A DNA stretch of 64,000 bases from Hydrogenovibrio thermophilus (GCF_004028275.1 NZ_CP035033.1:1178001-1242000), one strand, 5' to 3'. Shown: positions 27,315 through 37,532, counted from the stretch's first letter. Notes: generated by a model from the letters alone, not told the origin. Translations and numbers: made by a program.

Positions 27315-28697
27315 ATGTCTGAAATGGCTAAAAAAGTGAAACTGGCGTATGTCTGCACCGAGTGTGGTGCGGATTACGCGCAATGGCAAGGACAATGTAC
27401 GGCCTGTGGTGAATGGAATTCCTTGAAGGAGTTCAAGGTCTCCGCCTCCAAAACCAAAGCCTCCGGACGGGCGCAAACCGTCGGTTATGCCGGCGCATCC
27501 GAACAAACCGTGATGTCGGTCAATGAAGTCGAGTTGTCGGAAGTCCCTCGTATTGATTCCAGCCTGTCCGAGCTGGACCGAGTGCTGGGTGGCGGTATTG
27601 TACCGGGATCGGTGGTGTTAATTGGTGGCGACCCGGGCGTCGGCAAGTCGTCCTTGCTGCTGCAGGTTTGCTGTCAATTAAGCCAGAGCCAAAAAGTGCT
27701 CTATGTCACCGGTGAAGAATCTTTGCAGCAGGTGGCCATGCGCGCCAAACGCATGAGTCTGCCGGAAGATAAACTGCGCTTGCTGACGGAAACCGATGTG
27801 GAAGCCATTACCATGGCGGCGCAAACCGAACAGCCTAAAGTGATGGTGGTCGATTCGATTCAAACCATGCAGTTGGGCGATGTCAGCAGTGCGGCGGGTG
27901 GCGTGTCACAAGTGCGCGAATCGGCCGCGTACCTGACGCGTTTCGCCAAACAAAATCAGATCATGGTTTTCTTGGTCGGGCATGTAACCAAGTCCGGTGA
28001 AGTGGCCGGGCCTCGAGTCTTGGAACACATCGTCGATACGGTGCTGTTTTTGGAAGGGCAGTCCGATAGCCGCTTTCGAACGTTACGCGCCATCAAAAAC
28101 CGTTTTGGCGCCGTCAATGAATTGGGCGTGTTCGCCATGACCGATAAGGGCATGAAGCAAATCAAAAACCCGTCGGCGATTTTTTTGTCTCGCGCGGAAG
28201 AACCGTCGCCCGGTTCGGCGGTGATGGTGCTTTGGGAAGGTTCTCGGCCGTTGTTGGTGGAAATTCAAGCCTTGGTGGACGAATCTCCCTACGGCGCGCC
28301 GAAACGGGTAACGGTCGGCCTGGAGTACAATCGTCTCTCGATGTTGCTGGCCGTGTTGCACCGCCATGCCGGGGTGCAGGCCGGGGATCAGGATGTTTAC
28401 GTCAATGTGGTTGGCGGCGTGAAGGTCAGTGAGACCAGCGCGGACCTGGCCGTATTGTGTGCGATTGTCTCCAGCTTAAAAAACAAAGTATTGCCTCAGG
28501 ATTTAATCGTGTTTGGTGAGGTGGGGCTGTCCGGCGAAATTCGGCCGGTTTCCAGTGGGCAGGAACGCATTCTCGAAGCCGCCAAGCACGGTTTTAAAAA
28601 AGCCATTGTGCCGAATGCCAATATTCCGAAAGGCGGTGTGCCCGGTATGGAAGTCATCGGCGTCTCGACGCTTCAGCAGGCGTTGGCGCAAACTTAG
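27315..28697 (+). CDS. radA: DNA repair protein RadA
   Basis: 460 residues, usual length. C4 zinc finger (CTECGADYAQWQGQCTACGE), Walker A GGDPGVGKSSLLL, the KNRFG motif with GAVNELGVFAMTDKG, and a C-terminal Lon-like domain. The RecA-family helicase drives branch migration in recombination and, by family knowledge, in natural transformation. The start lies only nine bases after the petC terminator, so its promoter must overlap it. Confidence 0.96.
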   Translation: MSEMAKKVKLAYVCTECGADYAQWQGQCTACGEWNSLKEFKVSASKTKASGRAQTVGYAGASEQTVMSVNEVELSEVPRIDSSLSELDRVLGGGIVPGSVVLIGGDPGVGKSSLLLQVCCQLSQSQKVLYVTGEESLQQVAMRAKRMSLPEDKLRLLTETDVEAITMAAQTEQPKVMVVDSIQTMQLGDVSSAAGGVSQVRESAAYLTRFAKQNQIMVFLVGHVTKSGEVAGPRVLEHIVDTVLFLEGQSDSRFRTLRAIKNRFGAVNELGVFAMTDKGMKQIKNPSAIFLSRAEEPSPGSAVMVLWEGSRPLLVEIQALVDESPYGAPKRVTVGLEYNRLSMLLAVLHRHAGVQAGDQDVYVNVVGGVKVSETSADLAVLCAIVSSLKNKVLPQDLIVFGEVGLSGEIRPVSSGQERILEAAKHGFKKAIVPNANIPKGGVPGMEVIGVSTLQQALAQT

Positions 28698-28790
28698 GCC
28701 ACGTCTACGGAGTTTTACCCCGTTCTATTGCAGGGGATTTCATGTAGAATAGCCCTATATCTTCCCAATCACGGCAGGTGATATCAGGCT

Positions 28791-31046
28791 ATGACACATG
28801 AATCCACCGGGCTGGACGCCATTCACCTTGGAGACGTTGAACTCGCTTCGGCCGTGGTGCAGTCTCGCGGCGAAGCGGAATGGTGGATTGAGTCGCAAAA
28901 TGACGCTGCCCTAGCCATCTGGGGCGATTACGACATCTCGCAGGACATCTCCTTGCGCTTATCGCTGTTGGAAGCCGACAAAAAGCGCATTCCCAGCAGT
29001 TTTCTGCATAAAATCCCCGGCAATATCCAGTCGTTACGTTTCATTGTGACACCGTACCAAGGTCGTTTGCTGGTACAGTTTTTTCCCGATTTTTCCGAAC
29101 ACCATTCCGAAGACGACGGTATTTTCGATTTCTATGAAACCGTTCTGGAAGCTTCCCATAATGGCGTGTTCGATTTTAACTTGACCGACGAAACGGTCAA
29201 ATACAGTCGTAATGTCCATGAAATCTGTGGCGTCACCGTATCCGATTTGGGGCGAACCAAATCCGATTTCTTTAAACGCATCCACCCGGATGATATCGAG
29301 GCGGTGGACGAAGCGCTGGAAATGCATCTGGAAACCGCTTGGCCGTTTGAAGTGGAGTTTCGTTTCAAAACAGCGATGGGCATTTACATCTGGTTGCAAA
29401 GTTGTGGTAAGGCAATCAAAGATACCGAAGACGATGAAGCGGTGCGTTTTGTCGGCAATCTGGTCAATATTTCCGAACGAAAATTTGTCGAAGACATGGT
29501 GAAGCAACGTGAGCAACTGGTCGAACAAATCATCGACAGCTTGCCGATTAGCATTTACGTAAAAGATGACAAAGGCTGTTTCCGCTTTTTCAGCGAGCAA
29601 ACCGAAAAAGATACCGGCATCGATCGCGCCATGGCCATCGGTAAAACCGATTATGAAATTTTCCCGATTGAGCAGGCCAGACAATCGGCCTTGCAAGATC
29701 AGCAGGTGGTCGAATCCAGACGCTTGATGGTCACCGAAGAACCGGTGCAATTGCCGAACGGTGAATGCCGTTGGTTAATGCAGGGGAAAGGTCCGATTAC
29801 CATTTACGAAGACGATTCGGTTAAAAACTGGCTACTCGGTTTCTCGCTCGACATTACCGAGCGTAAATTGGCGGAAGACTTACAGCGTGATGCGAAAATT
29901 GCCGCGGAAGAAGCGGTACAAACCAAGTCCGAGTTTTTATCGGTGATGAGTCATGAAATCCGTACACCGTTGAACTCGGTGATCGGGACCGCGCAACTGT
30001 TGCAGGATATGGTGCTGGAAGACGAACAAAAGCATTATGTCGATATGATTCGCCACTCCGGTGAGCACCTGTTGCAGTTGATTAACGATATTCTTGATTT
30101 CAACAAGCTGGAAGCCAATAAGGTGGAGCTGGAATCGGCGGCGTTTGACTTGTCGACGTTGGTCGGCAGCATTCTGGATATGAATCGTCTGTTGGCGGAT
30201 AAAAAGGGTCTCAAGCTTTCAGAACACTATTCGGATGGCTTGTCGGCGTTTTACCTCGGTGATGCGGCACGCGTACGACAGATCCTTTTGAACCTGGTCG
30301 GCAATGCGTTGAAATTCACCTCGGAAGGGGAAATATCGATTCGGGTTCGGCCGACCGAGAACAAACGTGTGCGCTTTGAGGTGACGGATTCCGGTATTGG
30401 CATTCGTCCTGAGCAAATCGATAAATTGTTTTCCGCATTTACGCAAGCCGATGCGTCCACCACGCGTCAATTCGGCGGCACCGGGTTGGGCTTGTCCATC
30501 TGTAAAAAGCTGGTGGACATGATGGGCGGTGACATCGGCATTGACAGTGAATATGGCCAAGGCAGCACCTTCTGGTTCGAATTGCCTCTGGTACCGGCCA
30601 AAGCGCCGGAAAAACCGGTGGAGGTGTCACCGGAAGTGGAAACGGCACCGTTGAATATTCTGGTGGCGGAAGACAATTTGCCGAATCAGTTATTGGTGAA
30701 AGCCATTTTGTCCAAACTCGGGCATCAGGTGTTGGTGGTCGGTAACGGGCTGGAAGCGGTTCAGTCCGTGGAAATGGCCGAGTCACCCTTTGATGTGGTA
30801 CTGATGGATATGCAGATGCCGGAAATGGACGGGCTGACAGCCACTCAGCATATTCGGGAATTACCGTCCAGCCGGGCGAGTGTGCCGATCATCGCCTTGA
30901 CCGCCAATGCGCTCAGCGGAGATCGTGAAAAGGTTTTGGACGCCGGTATGAATGATTACCTGACCAAACCGATAGATGTATCGCAGTTGAAGCGGTTATT
31001 GAATGTTTGGGGTACGGCCAATCAGCGATTGCCGGGGTTTGAGTAA
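28791..31046 (+). CDS. Hybrid histidine kinase with two PAS domains and a receiver
   Basis: 751 residues, no clear membrane segment, so probably cytosolic. Order: N-terminal region without a recognised domain (1-110), PAS/PAC (about 115-235), PAS/PAC (about 245-365), HisKA with SHEIRTPLNSVIG (H388), HATPase with GTGLGLSICKKLVDMMGG, and a receiver with D673 (VVLMDMQMPEMDG). No HPt domain or regulator gene is adjacent, so its phosphorelay partner is elsewhere. A palindrome terminator follows directly. Confidence 0.92.
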   Translation: MTHESTGLDAIHLGDVELASAVVQSRGEAEWWIESQNDAALAIWGDYDISQDISLRLSLLEADKKRIPSSFLHKIPGNIQSLRFIVTPYQGRLLVQFFPDFSEHHSEDDGIFDFYETVLEASHNGVFDFNLTDETVKYSRNVHEICGVTVSDLGRTKSDFFKRIHPDDIEAVDEALEMHLETAWPFEVEFRFKTAMGIYIWLQSCGKAIKDTEDDEAVRFVGNLVNISERKFVEDMVKQREQLVEQIIDSLPISIYVKDDKGCFRFFSEQTEKDTGIDRAMAIGKTDYEIFPIEQARQSALQDQQVVESRRLMVTEEPVQLPNGECRWLMQGKGPITIYEDDSVKNWLLGFSLDITERKLAEDLQRDAKIAAEEAVQTKSEFLSVMSHEIRTPLNSVIGTAQLLQDMVLEDEQKHYVDMIRHSGEHLLQLINDILDFNKLEANKVELESAAFDLSTLVGSILDMNRLLADKKGLKLSEHYSDGLSAFYLGDAARVRQILLNLVGNALKFTSEGEISIRVRPTENKRVRFEVTDSGIGIRPEQIDKLFSAFTQADASTTRQFGGTGLGLSICKKLVDMMGGDIGIDSEYGQGSTFWFELPLVPAKAPEKPVEVSPEVETAPLNILVAEDNLPNQLLVKAILSKLGHQVLVVGNGLEAVQSVEMAESPFDVVLMDMQMPEMDGLTATQHIRELPSSRASVPIIALTANALSGDREKVLDAGMNDYLTKPIDVSQLKRLLNVWGTANQRLPGFE

Positions 31047-31069
31047 AAACGCCCAGGCCTGGGCGTTTT
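31046..31069. terminator. Bidirectional terminator on CCAGGCCTGG
   Basis: Perfect AAAACGCC-CAGGCCTG-GGCGTTTT between the convergent kinase and inositol phosphatase genes; exact decamer 31053-31062. Confidence 0.8.
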
Positions 31070-31075
31070 CGGCAT

Positions 31076-31894
31076 TCAGTCGGCGTGTTGATAATCCTGC
31101 AAGATTTGAAACCAGTCGTCGAATAGCGCCGGTGTGGTTCCGGCCACAGCGGAACGCTTGACCACTTCCGACACCAGAACGGTTTCGCCCGTCAAGGTGG
31201 CGCTTTTGCCGCCGGCTTCATTCAAAATCAGCCAGCCGGCGGCGTAATCCCAGATGTTTTGAGCGCCGTGGCAATAAAGTTGACCGCGTCCTGCTGCGAC
31301 CCAACACCAGTCCAACGCCACGGAGCCGATACTGCGCTGTGATGCATAAGGCGGTTTCAATACCAGCTCGGTTGACAACGGCGCCTGCAATCGTTTGAAA
31401 TCGACGAGTCCGATGCACTTCTTCAATTCCGTTTTGGCGGTTTGCGCGATAAGCGCGCGGTCGTTCAATTCAGCTCCTTGGCCTTTGCGTGCAGCAAACA
31501 GCTCGTCACGGTCCGGGTCGTACACCATACCCAATTTGACATCGCCTTGGATAATCAAGGCCAGCGAGACGCTGTAAACCGGAATGTCGCTGGCGAAGTT
31601 GCTGGTGCCATCGACCGGGTCGAGAATCCAGCAACCGTTATCGGAGGCGAGGGCGTCTTTTTGCTCTTGAGCCGAAGATTCCTCGCCTAAAAAGGTGAAT
31701 TGCGGCCAGTGTTCGTTCAGGAAGGCTTCGGTGGCTTTCTGCATTTCGGTATCGGCTTCGGTCAACACCGAACCGTCGGCTTTGGTGGACGCATCCACAT
31801 GACGGAAACGCGGCAGCACTTCTTGTTGGGCCAGTTGTTTAATGCCGTTTTTCAGTTTCAGCCAGGCCTGGTCGTTTTCGAAAATAAAAGACAT
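31076..31894 (-). CDS. Inositol monophosphatase family phosphatase
   Basis: 272 residues. Metal sites: GEESSAQE (near 70), ILDPVDGTSNF (near 95), and WDYAAGWLILNEAGGK near the C-terminus. These are the three motifs of the Li+-sensitive phosphatase family. Substrate could be inositol phosphate, a histidinol-phosphate-like compound or PAP; the sequence does not decide. SuhB-type N-terminal features are weak, so I give no symbol. It starts 12 bases after the CorC-like gene and is likely co-transcribed. Confidence 0.86.
   Translation of the reverse strand: MSFIFENDQAWLKLKNGIKQLAQQEVLPRFRHVDASTKADGSVLTEADTEMQKATEAFLNEHWPQFTFLGEESSAQEQKDALASDNGCWILDPVDGTSNFASDIPVYSVSLALIIQGDVKLGMVYDPDRDELFAARKGQGAELNDRALIAQTAKTELKKCIGLVDFKRLQAPLSTELVLKPPYASQRSIGSVALDWCWVAAGRGQLYCHGAQNIWDYAAGWLILNEAGGKSATLTGETVLVSEVVKRSAVAGTTPALFDDWFQILQDYQHAD
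31862..31871 (+). repeat. CCAGGCCTGG exact copy inside the phosphatase gene
   Basis: GCCAGGCCTGGTCGTTTTCG, encoding DQAWL near the N-terminus on the other strand; full decamer with the GTCGTTTT extension. Confidence 0.7.
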
Positions 31895-31906
31895 AACTTT
31901 CCTTGG

Positions 31907-33193
31907 TTATTTGAAGCGCAGTGTCGGGTCGACCTGCGTCAGTTTGACTTTTTCGATGGCGTGCTTAGAGGTTTCGGTCACTTCCAGAATGTAGTTGTCG
32001 ACCTTCAAGCAGGTGCCGACTTCCGGCAAAGTCTCCAATTCTTCCTGAATCAGGCCGTTCAGCGTTTTCGGGCCATCGGTCGGTAACTCGAACTGGTAAG
32101 TTTTATTCAGGTCACGAATGAATTCCGATGCATCGAAGGTGATGGAACCGTCCTGGTGCATCGCCACTTTGGTAAAGGCTTTTTCACGGGTGTCGGTGCT
32201 GAATTTCCCGACGATTTCTTCCAGCAAATCTTCCAGCGTCAGCAGGCCTTGCAGGTTGCCGTATTCGTCCACAATCAGCGCCATATGGCGTTTGTGTTTG
32301 TTGAAGCTGGATAGCTGGATGTTCAGCGTCGTGGTTTCCGGAATGAAATAGCCCGGACGCGTCGCCTTGATGATGTCCTTCAGTGACAAATCGGGTTTGG
32401 TCAATAACGGCAGCGCTTTACGCAGGTTGATGACGCCCAGTAAATCCTCGTCCATGTTTTCGCGGTACACCGGAATGCGTGTGAACGGCGATTTGAGGAT
32501 GGTTTTAACGATTTCTTCCATTGGTTGGCTGACGTCGATGGCGTAAATATCCTGTTTCGGAATCATCACGTCTTCCACGGTGATGCTTTCCAATTGCATG
32601 ATGCCGTTGAGCATGGTGCGGTATTGTTTCGGCAAACGCCCAGTGGCTTCGTTGATCAGGGTTTGCAGTTCTTCGCGGCTCAACGCATGATCGTCGTCTT
32701 CTCGGTCGGACACTTTAACGCCGAACAGGCGCAGGAAATTGTTGGCGAAAAAATTCACCATCCAGACCAGCGGCGACAGCACTTTCAATAACGGTTCTAG
32801 AAAATAGGCCGCTGGATAGGCGATTTTTTCCGGGTAAAGTGCGGCCAGAGTTTTCGGGGCCACTTCGGAAAAGACCAGAATGACCAATGTCAGTAGCCCG
32901 GCGGCCAAAGCAATACCGGCTTCGCCGATCAAGCGCATCGCGATGATGGTGGCGACGGACGACGCGAAAATGTTTACGAAGTTGTTGCCGAGCAAAATGA
33001 CGCCCAGCAGGCGATCTGGCGATTCGAGCAAACGCTGAACCTTGATGGCGCCTTTATGGCCTTCTTTGACTTTGTGTTTCAGGCGGTATTTGTTCAGCGC
33101 CATCATTCCGGTTTCGGAACTTGAAAAGAGCGCGGACAGAATGATGAGTAAGATTAGGATCCCGAAGAGGACCGAAATGGGAATACTGTTCAA
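31907..33193 (-). CDS. CNNM/CorC-HlyC family membrane protein, YfjD-like
   Basis: 428 residues: DUF21/CNNM membrane domain with three to four helices (to about 190, including SSSETGMMALNKYRLKH), a CBS pair (about 200-330, including IVDEYGNLQGLLTLEDLLEE) and a C-terminal CorC_HlyC domain (to 420). Family members export Mg2+ or Co2+ or act in divalent-cation homeostasis. The order ccsA-like, corC-like, ffh is conserved in gammaproteobacteria. Confidence 0.92.
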   Translation of the reverse strand: MNSIPISVLFGILILLIILSALFSSSETGMMALNKYRLKHKVKEGHKGAIKVQRLLESPDRLLGVILLGNNFVNIFASSVATIIAMRLIGEAGIALAAGLLTLVILVFSEVAPKTLAALYPEKIAYPAAYFLEPLLKVLSPLVWMVNFFANNFLRLFGVKVSDREDDDHALSREELQTLINEATGRLPKQYRTMLNGIMQLESITVEDVMIPKQDIYAIDVSQPMEEIVKTILKSPFTRIPVYRENMDEDLLGVINLRKALPLLTKPDLSLKDIIKATRPGYFIPETTTLNIQLSSFNKHKRHMALIVDEYGNLQGLLTLEDLLEEIVGKFSTDTREKAFTKVAMHQDGSITFDASEFIRDLNKTYQFELPTDGPKTLNGLIQEELETLPEVGTCLKVDNYILEVTETSKHAIEKVKLTQVDPTLRFK

Positions 33194-33326
33194 GATGATT
33201 CTTTTGGGTAGTTAATCGAAAGGAAATTATAGCGATTCTGAAAGGGATTCGCCATGACATTTTTGCGACAGGGATGCGTGATGTTTTTGCGGCTCGAAAG
33301 CCGGGTTTCTCCCGGCTGAAAACGGT

Positions 33327-34136
33327 TCAGCCTTTGGCGTGCATCATGAAGTTCAGAACGATTTCCGTGCCGATGTAACTTAGAATGAGCAGGAAATACG
33401 CCCAGATGGTGTAATAAGCCGCTTTCTGGCCGCGCCAACCGAACTGGAAGTGGCCGAAAATTAACAGGCCGTAGGTCAGCCAGGCCAGGATGGCGAAGAA
33501 GGTTTTGTGCACCAGATGTTGCGCGAAAATGTCTTCCATAAAGAAGACGCCGCTCAAAAGCGCGAAGCTCAAGAAAATGAATCCGATAATGACCAGCTGA
33601 ATCAAGGTTTTTTCCATGATTTGCAGCGGGGGCAGGTTTTTAAAGACAATGCTCAATTGGCGTTTTTGGAACCGTCTTTCCTGAATGGCGTACAAGGTGG
33701 CTTGCGCCGCCGCCAGTCCCATGATGCTGTAAGCGGTGATGGAAATCAGGATGTGGCTGCCCAGTGCCAACGGCAATGGCTGGAGCGTGGTGCCGGTGAA
33801 CGGGAGTAGGGTTGTCAATGCCGCCAACGGGAAGATGAAAATGCCGAGGTTTTCGGTGGCTTTATTGATATTGGTGATCAGCAAAATCACCACGGCAATC
33901 CATGAAATCAACGATAATCCGGTACCGAAGCGGAACATCAGCATGCCGTCGCTGAACAAGTGGCCGGAGAAGGAAATCAAGTGCACGACGGCAGCCAAGG
34001 CGGCGATCAGCAATAGCTTGTGACGGTTGAAGTTCGCCGCTTCGCTCTCGTCACTTTTAAAGCGCTGCCATAGAATATGGGTGGCATACAGATAGAGCAG
34101 ACTGGAAAAAAGTGCGATGAAAACGCTGATGGCCAT
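33327..34136 (-). CDS. ypjD: CcsA/YpjD-like cytochrome c assembly family membrane protein
   Basis: 269 residues with about eight hydrophobic helices. LGSHILISITAYSIMGLAAA and AWLTYGLLIFGHFQFGWRGQ are conserved in the CcsA/CcmF/CcmC fold, with histidines that handle heme in true CcsA. The WWD loop is not evident, so a heme role is unproven. Divergent from ffh, as in E. coli. Confidence 0.86.
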   Translation of the reverse strand: MAISVFIALFSSLLYLYATHILWQRFKSDESEAANFNRHKLLLIAALAAVVHLISFSGHLFSDGMLMFRFGTGLSLISWIAVVILLITNINKATENLGIFIFPLAALTTLLPFTGTTLQPLPLALGSHILISITAYSIMGLAAAQATLYAIQERRFQKRQLSIVFKNLPPLQIMEKTLIQLVIIGFIFLSFALLSGVFFMEDIFAQHLVHKTFFAILAWLTYGLLIFGHFQFGWRGQKAAYYTIWAYFLLILSYIGTEIVLNFMMHAKG

Positions 34137-34357
34137 TCTAATCCTTCCGGTTTTGAACGATAGCCGGGTAGCGGTTTTGGCTGAAAAAATCCAATGAAAA
34201 TCCCGTGCTATCTTAGATATTTGGTGACTAAAGCCGTATAATATCGAAAATCAGAATTAAATGAAACGAAATTCCGCACAATTCCTTAAAGCACAACGCC
34301 TTCGAATGCATCGGGGCGGGCGAATGGAATCCGGTTGGCGCGAACTTCGTATAGGGA

Positions 34358-35743
34358 ATGACTATGTTTGATAATCTATCGGATCGTCTGGCCAAATCGT
34401 TTAAAGCGATTACCGGTCAGGGACGTTTAACGGAATCCAATATCAAGGACGCATTGCGTGATGTGCGTCGTGCCTTGTTGGAAGCGGATGTCGCCTTGCC
34501 GGTGGTGAAAAGTTTCATCGACAAGGTTCAGGAAAGAGCCATCGGTCAGGAAGTGTCCACCAGCCTGAATCCGGGCCAGGCGTTCATCAAAATCGTTCGT
34601 GAACAACTGACCGAAGTCATGGGGCAGGAAGCCGCGCCGCTGAACTTCAATGTCGAACCGCCGGCGGTCATTATGATGGCCGGTTTGCAAGGGGCGGGTA
34701 AAACCACCTCGGTCGGCAAGCTGGCGCGCTGGTTGAAAGAGCGTGAGAAGAAAAAGGTCATGGTGGTGTCGGCCGACGTGTACCGTCCCGCGGCCATCAA
34801 GCAGCTGGAAACACTGGCGGAACAAATTGATGTAATTTTCTATCCGTCTTCCGCCGATCAGGATCCGGTCGATATCGCCAATAATGCTCGTGCGGAAGCG
34901 CGTAAACAATTTGTGGATGTATTGATTCTGGATACCGCCGGTCGCTTGCACATCGACAACGACATGATGCAGGAAATCCAGCGTTTGCATTCGGCGGTCA
35001 AGCCGGTGGAAACCCTGTTTGTGGTCGATGCGATGACCGGTCAGGATGCCGCTAACACGGCCAAAGCCTTTGATGATGCGTTGCCGTTGACCGGTGTGAT
35101 TCTGACCAAAACTGACGGGGATGCCCGTGGTGGTGCGGCGCTGTCGATTCGTGAAATCACCGGCAAGCCGATTAAATTCATCGGGGCCGGTGAAAAGACC
35201 GAGGCGTTGGAGCCGTTCCACCCGGATCGTATGGCCGGGCGGATTCTTGGCATGGGCGATGTGCTCAGCTTGATCGAAGAAGCCGAAACCAAAATCGATC
35301 AGAAAAAAGCCGCCAAGTTTGCCAAAAAAATCCAGAAGTCGGGCCAATTCGATTTGGAAGACTTTCTGGAACAATTGCAGCAAATCAACAAAATGGGTGG
35401 TGTTGGCGGTTTGATGGGCAAGTTGCCGGGCATGGGGCAGTTGAAGGATCAAATCAACGATCAGGCGATGGAAAAGGACTTCAAGCGTCTGGAAGCGATT
35501 ATCTTCTCCATGACGCCGCAGGAGCGTGCGCACCCGGCCATCATCAAAGGCTCGCGTAAGAAGCGTATTGCCTCCGGTTCCGGTACCACGGTGCAGGACA
35601 TCAATAAGTTGATGAAGCAGTTCACGCAAATGCAGAAGATGATGAAAAAAGTCTCCAAAGGCGGCATGAAAAACATGATGCGCGGCATGGCCGGTAAAAT
35701 GCCGCCGGGCATGGGCGGAATGTTGCCACCGGGCATGCGTTAA
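34358..35743 (+). CDS. ffh: Signal recognition particle protein
   Basis: 461 residues. The N domain is followed by GTPase motifs: GLQGAGKTTSVGKLA, ILDTAGRLHID and TKTDGDARGGAALSI. The methionine-rich M domain ends in runs such as MQKMMKKVSKGGMKNMMRGM. With 4.5S RNA it targets nascent inner-membrane proteins to FtsY. TATAAT lies at 34237-34242, about 120 bases upstream, as a possible -10. Confidence 0.97.
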   Translation: MTMFDNLSDRLAKSFKAITGQGRLTESNIKDALRDVRRALLEADVALPVVKSFIDKVQERAIGQEVSTSLNPGQAFIKIVREQLTEVMGQEAAPLNFNVEPPAVIMMAGLQGAGKTTSVGKLARWLKEREKKKVMVVSADVYRPAAIKQLETLAEQIDVIFYPSSADQDPVDIANNARAEARKQFVDVLILDTAGRLHIDNDMMQEIQRLHSAVKPVETLFVVDAMTGQDAANTAKAFDDALPLTGVILTKTDGDARGGAALSIREITGKPIKFIGAGEKTEALEPFHPDRMAGRILGMGDVLSLIEEAETKIDQKKAAKFAKKIQKSGQFDLEDFLEQLQQINKMGGVGGLMGKLPGMGQLKDQINDQAMEKDFKRLEAIIFSMTPQERAHPAIIKGSRKKRIASGSGTTVQDINKLMKQFTQMQKMMKKVSKGGMKNMMRGMAGKMPPGMGGMLPPGMR

Positions 35744-35776
35744 GCCTTTTTCGGAGGTTGTGACACCAATATATAA

Positions 35777-35804
35777 AAAAACCGCCAGGCCTGGCGGTTT
35801 TTTT
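35777..35804 (+). terminator. ffh terminator on CCAGGCCTGG
   Basis: AAACCGC-CAGGCCTG-GCGGTTT plus T-run, exact decamer 35785-35794, 35 bases after the ffh stop. Confidence 0.85.
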
Positions 35805-35827
35805 ATGTCTGAAACGTCGCCTAGGGT

Positions 35828-37453
35828 TTAACCGGTTTGCTTGGACTGTTTTCGAGCGTGCTTGACGGCGTACATTTTTTCGTCGGCGGCGTTCAGCAAG
35901 CTGTCTGCGTCATGGCCGTCTTCACCGTAACAGCTGTAACCGACACTGGCGCGAACCTCAATACGGTTCTGTTTGATCTGCATCGGTTTTTCAATCACTT
36001 CTTCGATGCGCTGGATGATGTGTTCAATGTCGGCACGGGTCAATTGCCCGCTGAGTAAAATGGCGAATTCGTCGCCTCCCAATCGGAACAGCACGTCATT
36101 GGATCGCAGCAGGTGCTGAACGCGCTTGACGATGATTTTCAAGACTTCGTCTCCGGTCTGGTGTCCGTATTCATCATTAATGGGTTTGAACCCGTCCAAG
36201 TCGATGAAGATGAACGCCGCGTCCTGATTGTGTTTGAAGGCTTCTTTGGTGATATTGTCCAGCGAGGTACGGTTGTAAGCGCCGGTGAGTTGGTCGAAAT
36301 AAGCCTGGGATAAGAGCGCTTGTCGCTGTTTGTAGCGATTCAAGGTGTTCTGGTACATCAGGAACAGGCTGACGGCGCTCAATATGATTAGCAGCCCGGC
36401 AATCAATACATAACGGGCGCGTATGGAACCGATGGCTTCATTCATGGTGTCTTTGGGAAGATAGGTCACCAGTTTCCAGTTATTGAATTCCGGCGTGAAT
36501 GCGGTCAGGGAAAAGGTTTGATTGAGTTTTTCGTTGGCGTGTTTGATGCTCTCGAAATCAATCGTTTCATAATTGAAGATGCCTTCCGAGTGTTCTAGGC
36601 GGCCACTTTTTTGATTAGAGATCAATTCCCAGACGTCTGGAAAGGATTTGCTGAAATTGGTGTCTTTGCGTTCCGGGAACATAAAGCCCCATTCCAGGTC
36701 GGGGCGGGGAGCCTTAATCCAGTAACCAGCATGGTTCAACAGCATCAGCTGGACATTGCCTTCGCTGTACTTGCTGAGGACATTGATCAGTTCCTGTGCG
36801 AGGTAATTGACGATGATGACGGACGTAATCTGGTTGTTGTGATCGTAAACCGGCGTGGCAAAACGCATCATGGGTTTGTACGGACGTTCGATTTGGCCGT
36901 GCTCGATATTGAGGTCAATCGGGCTGATGTAAACATGACCTTTCGGCACCTCCAGCGCTTCCTGGTAATAATAACGATGCCGTTTGTCCTGCAATTGGTT
37001 TTGCGGCACGGCATAAGGGCCTTCTTCGGTGTGGTTGATGCGGATTTGCTCCATGCCGGTGGGGCCGAGCACGCGAAGTTGGTCGTAAATCGGTTTGATG
37101 GAGGAAATGTTTTCCAGAAGTTGCTTGGTTTGCAGCATGGCCACGCCCGGCGAATTTTCCAGATAGGCTTGATGCATTTTTGCAATGAATAAGGTGTCTT
37201 GAATAACGTCACTGACCAAGTAAACCAATTCTTCCAAAATCACGTCCAGCTTGGATGGTGAGATGGATTCGGTGGAGTGGATGAAAACCTGTCTGTCTTT
37301 TTGGTAATAATGCCAGGACAAGCTTGTGATGGCGATGACCAACGCGGCCATGCCGAGCAACAGGCCGCGTTGGATGCGTCGCAGGTTGCTTTGTTCGGCT
37401 TTGGTTTGCCGTGAAATGATGAGATGAGATTTCATACGAAAATATACGTGCAA
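35828..37453 (-). CDS. Membrane diguanylate cyclase with extracytoplasmic sensor
   Basis: 541 residues. Membrane helices at about 29-49 and 345-366 flank a periplasmic region of about 290 residues that looks like a double-Cache sensor. The GGDEF domain has an intact active site (RLGGDEFAILL, residues 459-463) and the inhibitory I-site RSND (450-453) at the right spacing, so it should make c-di-GMP and be inhibited by its product. No EAL domain. It belongs to the same signalling network as the two riboswitches in this window. The ligand is unknown. Confidence 0.92.
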   Translation of the reverse strand: MHVYFRMKSHLIISRQTKAEQSNLRRIQRGLLLGMAALVIAITSLSWHYYQKDRQVFIHSTESISPSKLDVILEELVYLVSDVIQDTLFIAKMHQAYLENSPGVAMLQTKQLLENISSIKPIYDQLRVLGPTGMEQIRINHTEEGPYAVPQNQLQDKRHRYYYQEALEVPKGHVYISPIDLNIEHGQIERPYKPMMRFATPVYDHNNQITSVIIVNYLAQELINVLSKYSEGNVQLMLLNHAGYWIKAPRPDLEWGFMFPERKDTNFSKSFPDVWELISNQKSGRLEHSEGIFNYETIDFESIKHANEKLNQTFSLTAFTPEFNNWKLVTYLPKDTMNEAIGSIRARYVLIAGLLIILSAVSLFLMYQNTLNRYKQRQALLSQAYFDQLTGAYNRTSLDNITKEAFKHNQDAAFIFIDLDGFKPINDEYGHQTGDEVLKIIVKRVQHLLRSNDVLFRLGGDEFAILLSGQLTRADIEHIIQRIEEVIEKPMQIKQNRIEVRASVGYSCYGEDGHDADSLLNAADEKMYAVKHARKQSKQTG

Positions 37454-37532
37454 CCGATTGTTTTATTGTTGTTTTTTTTTGTGTCTATCAAGTTTTATTA
37501 TACCGCCGAACCGGTGCGGTGGTTTGGGTATT

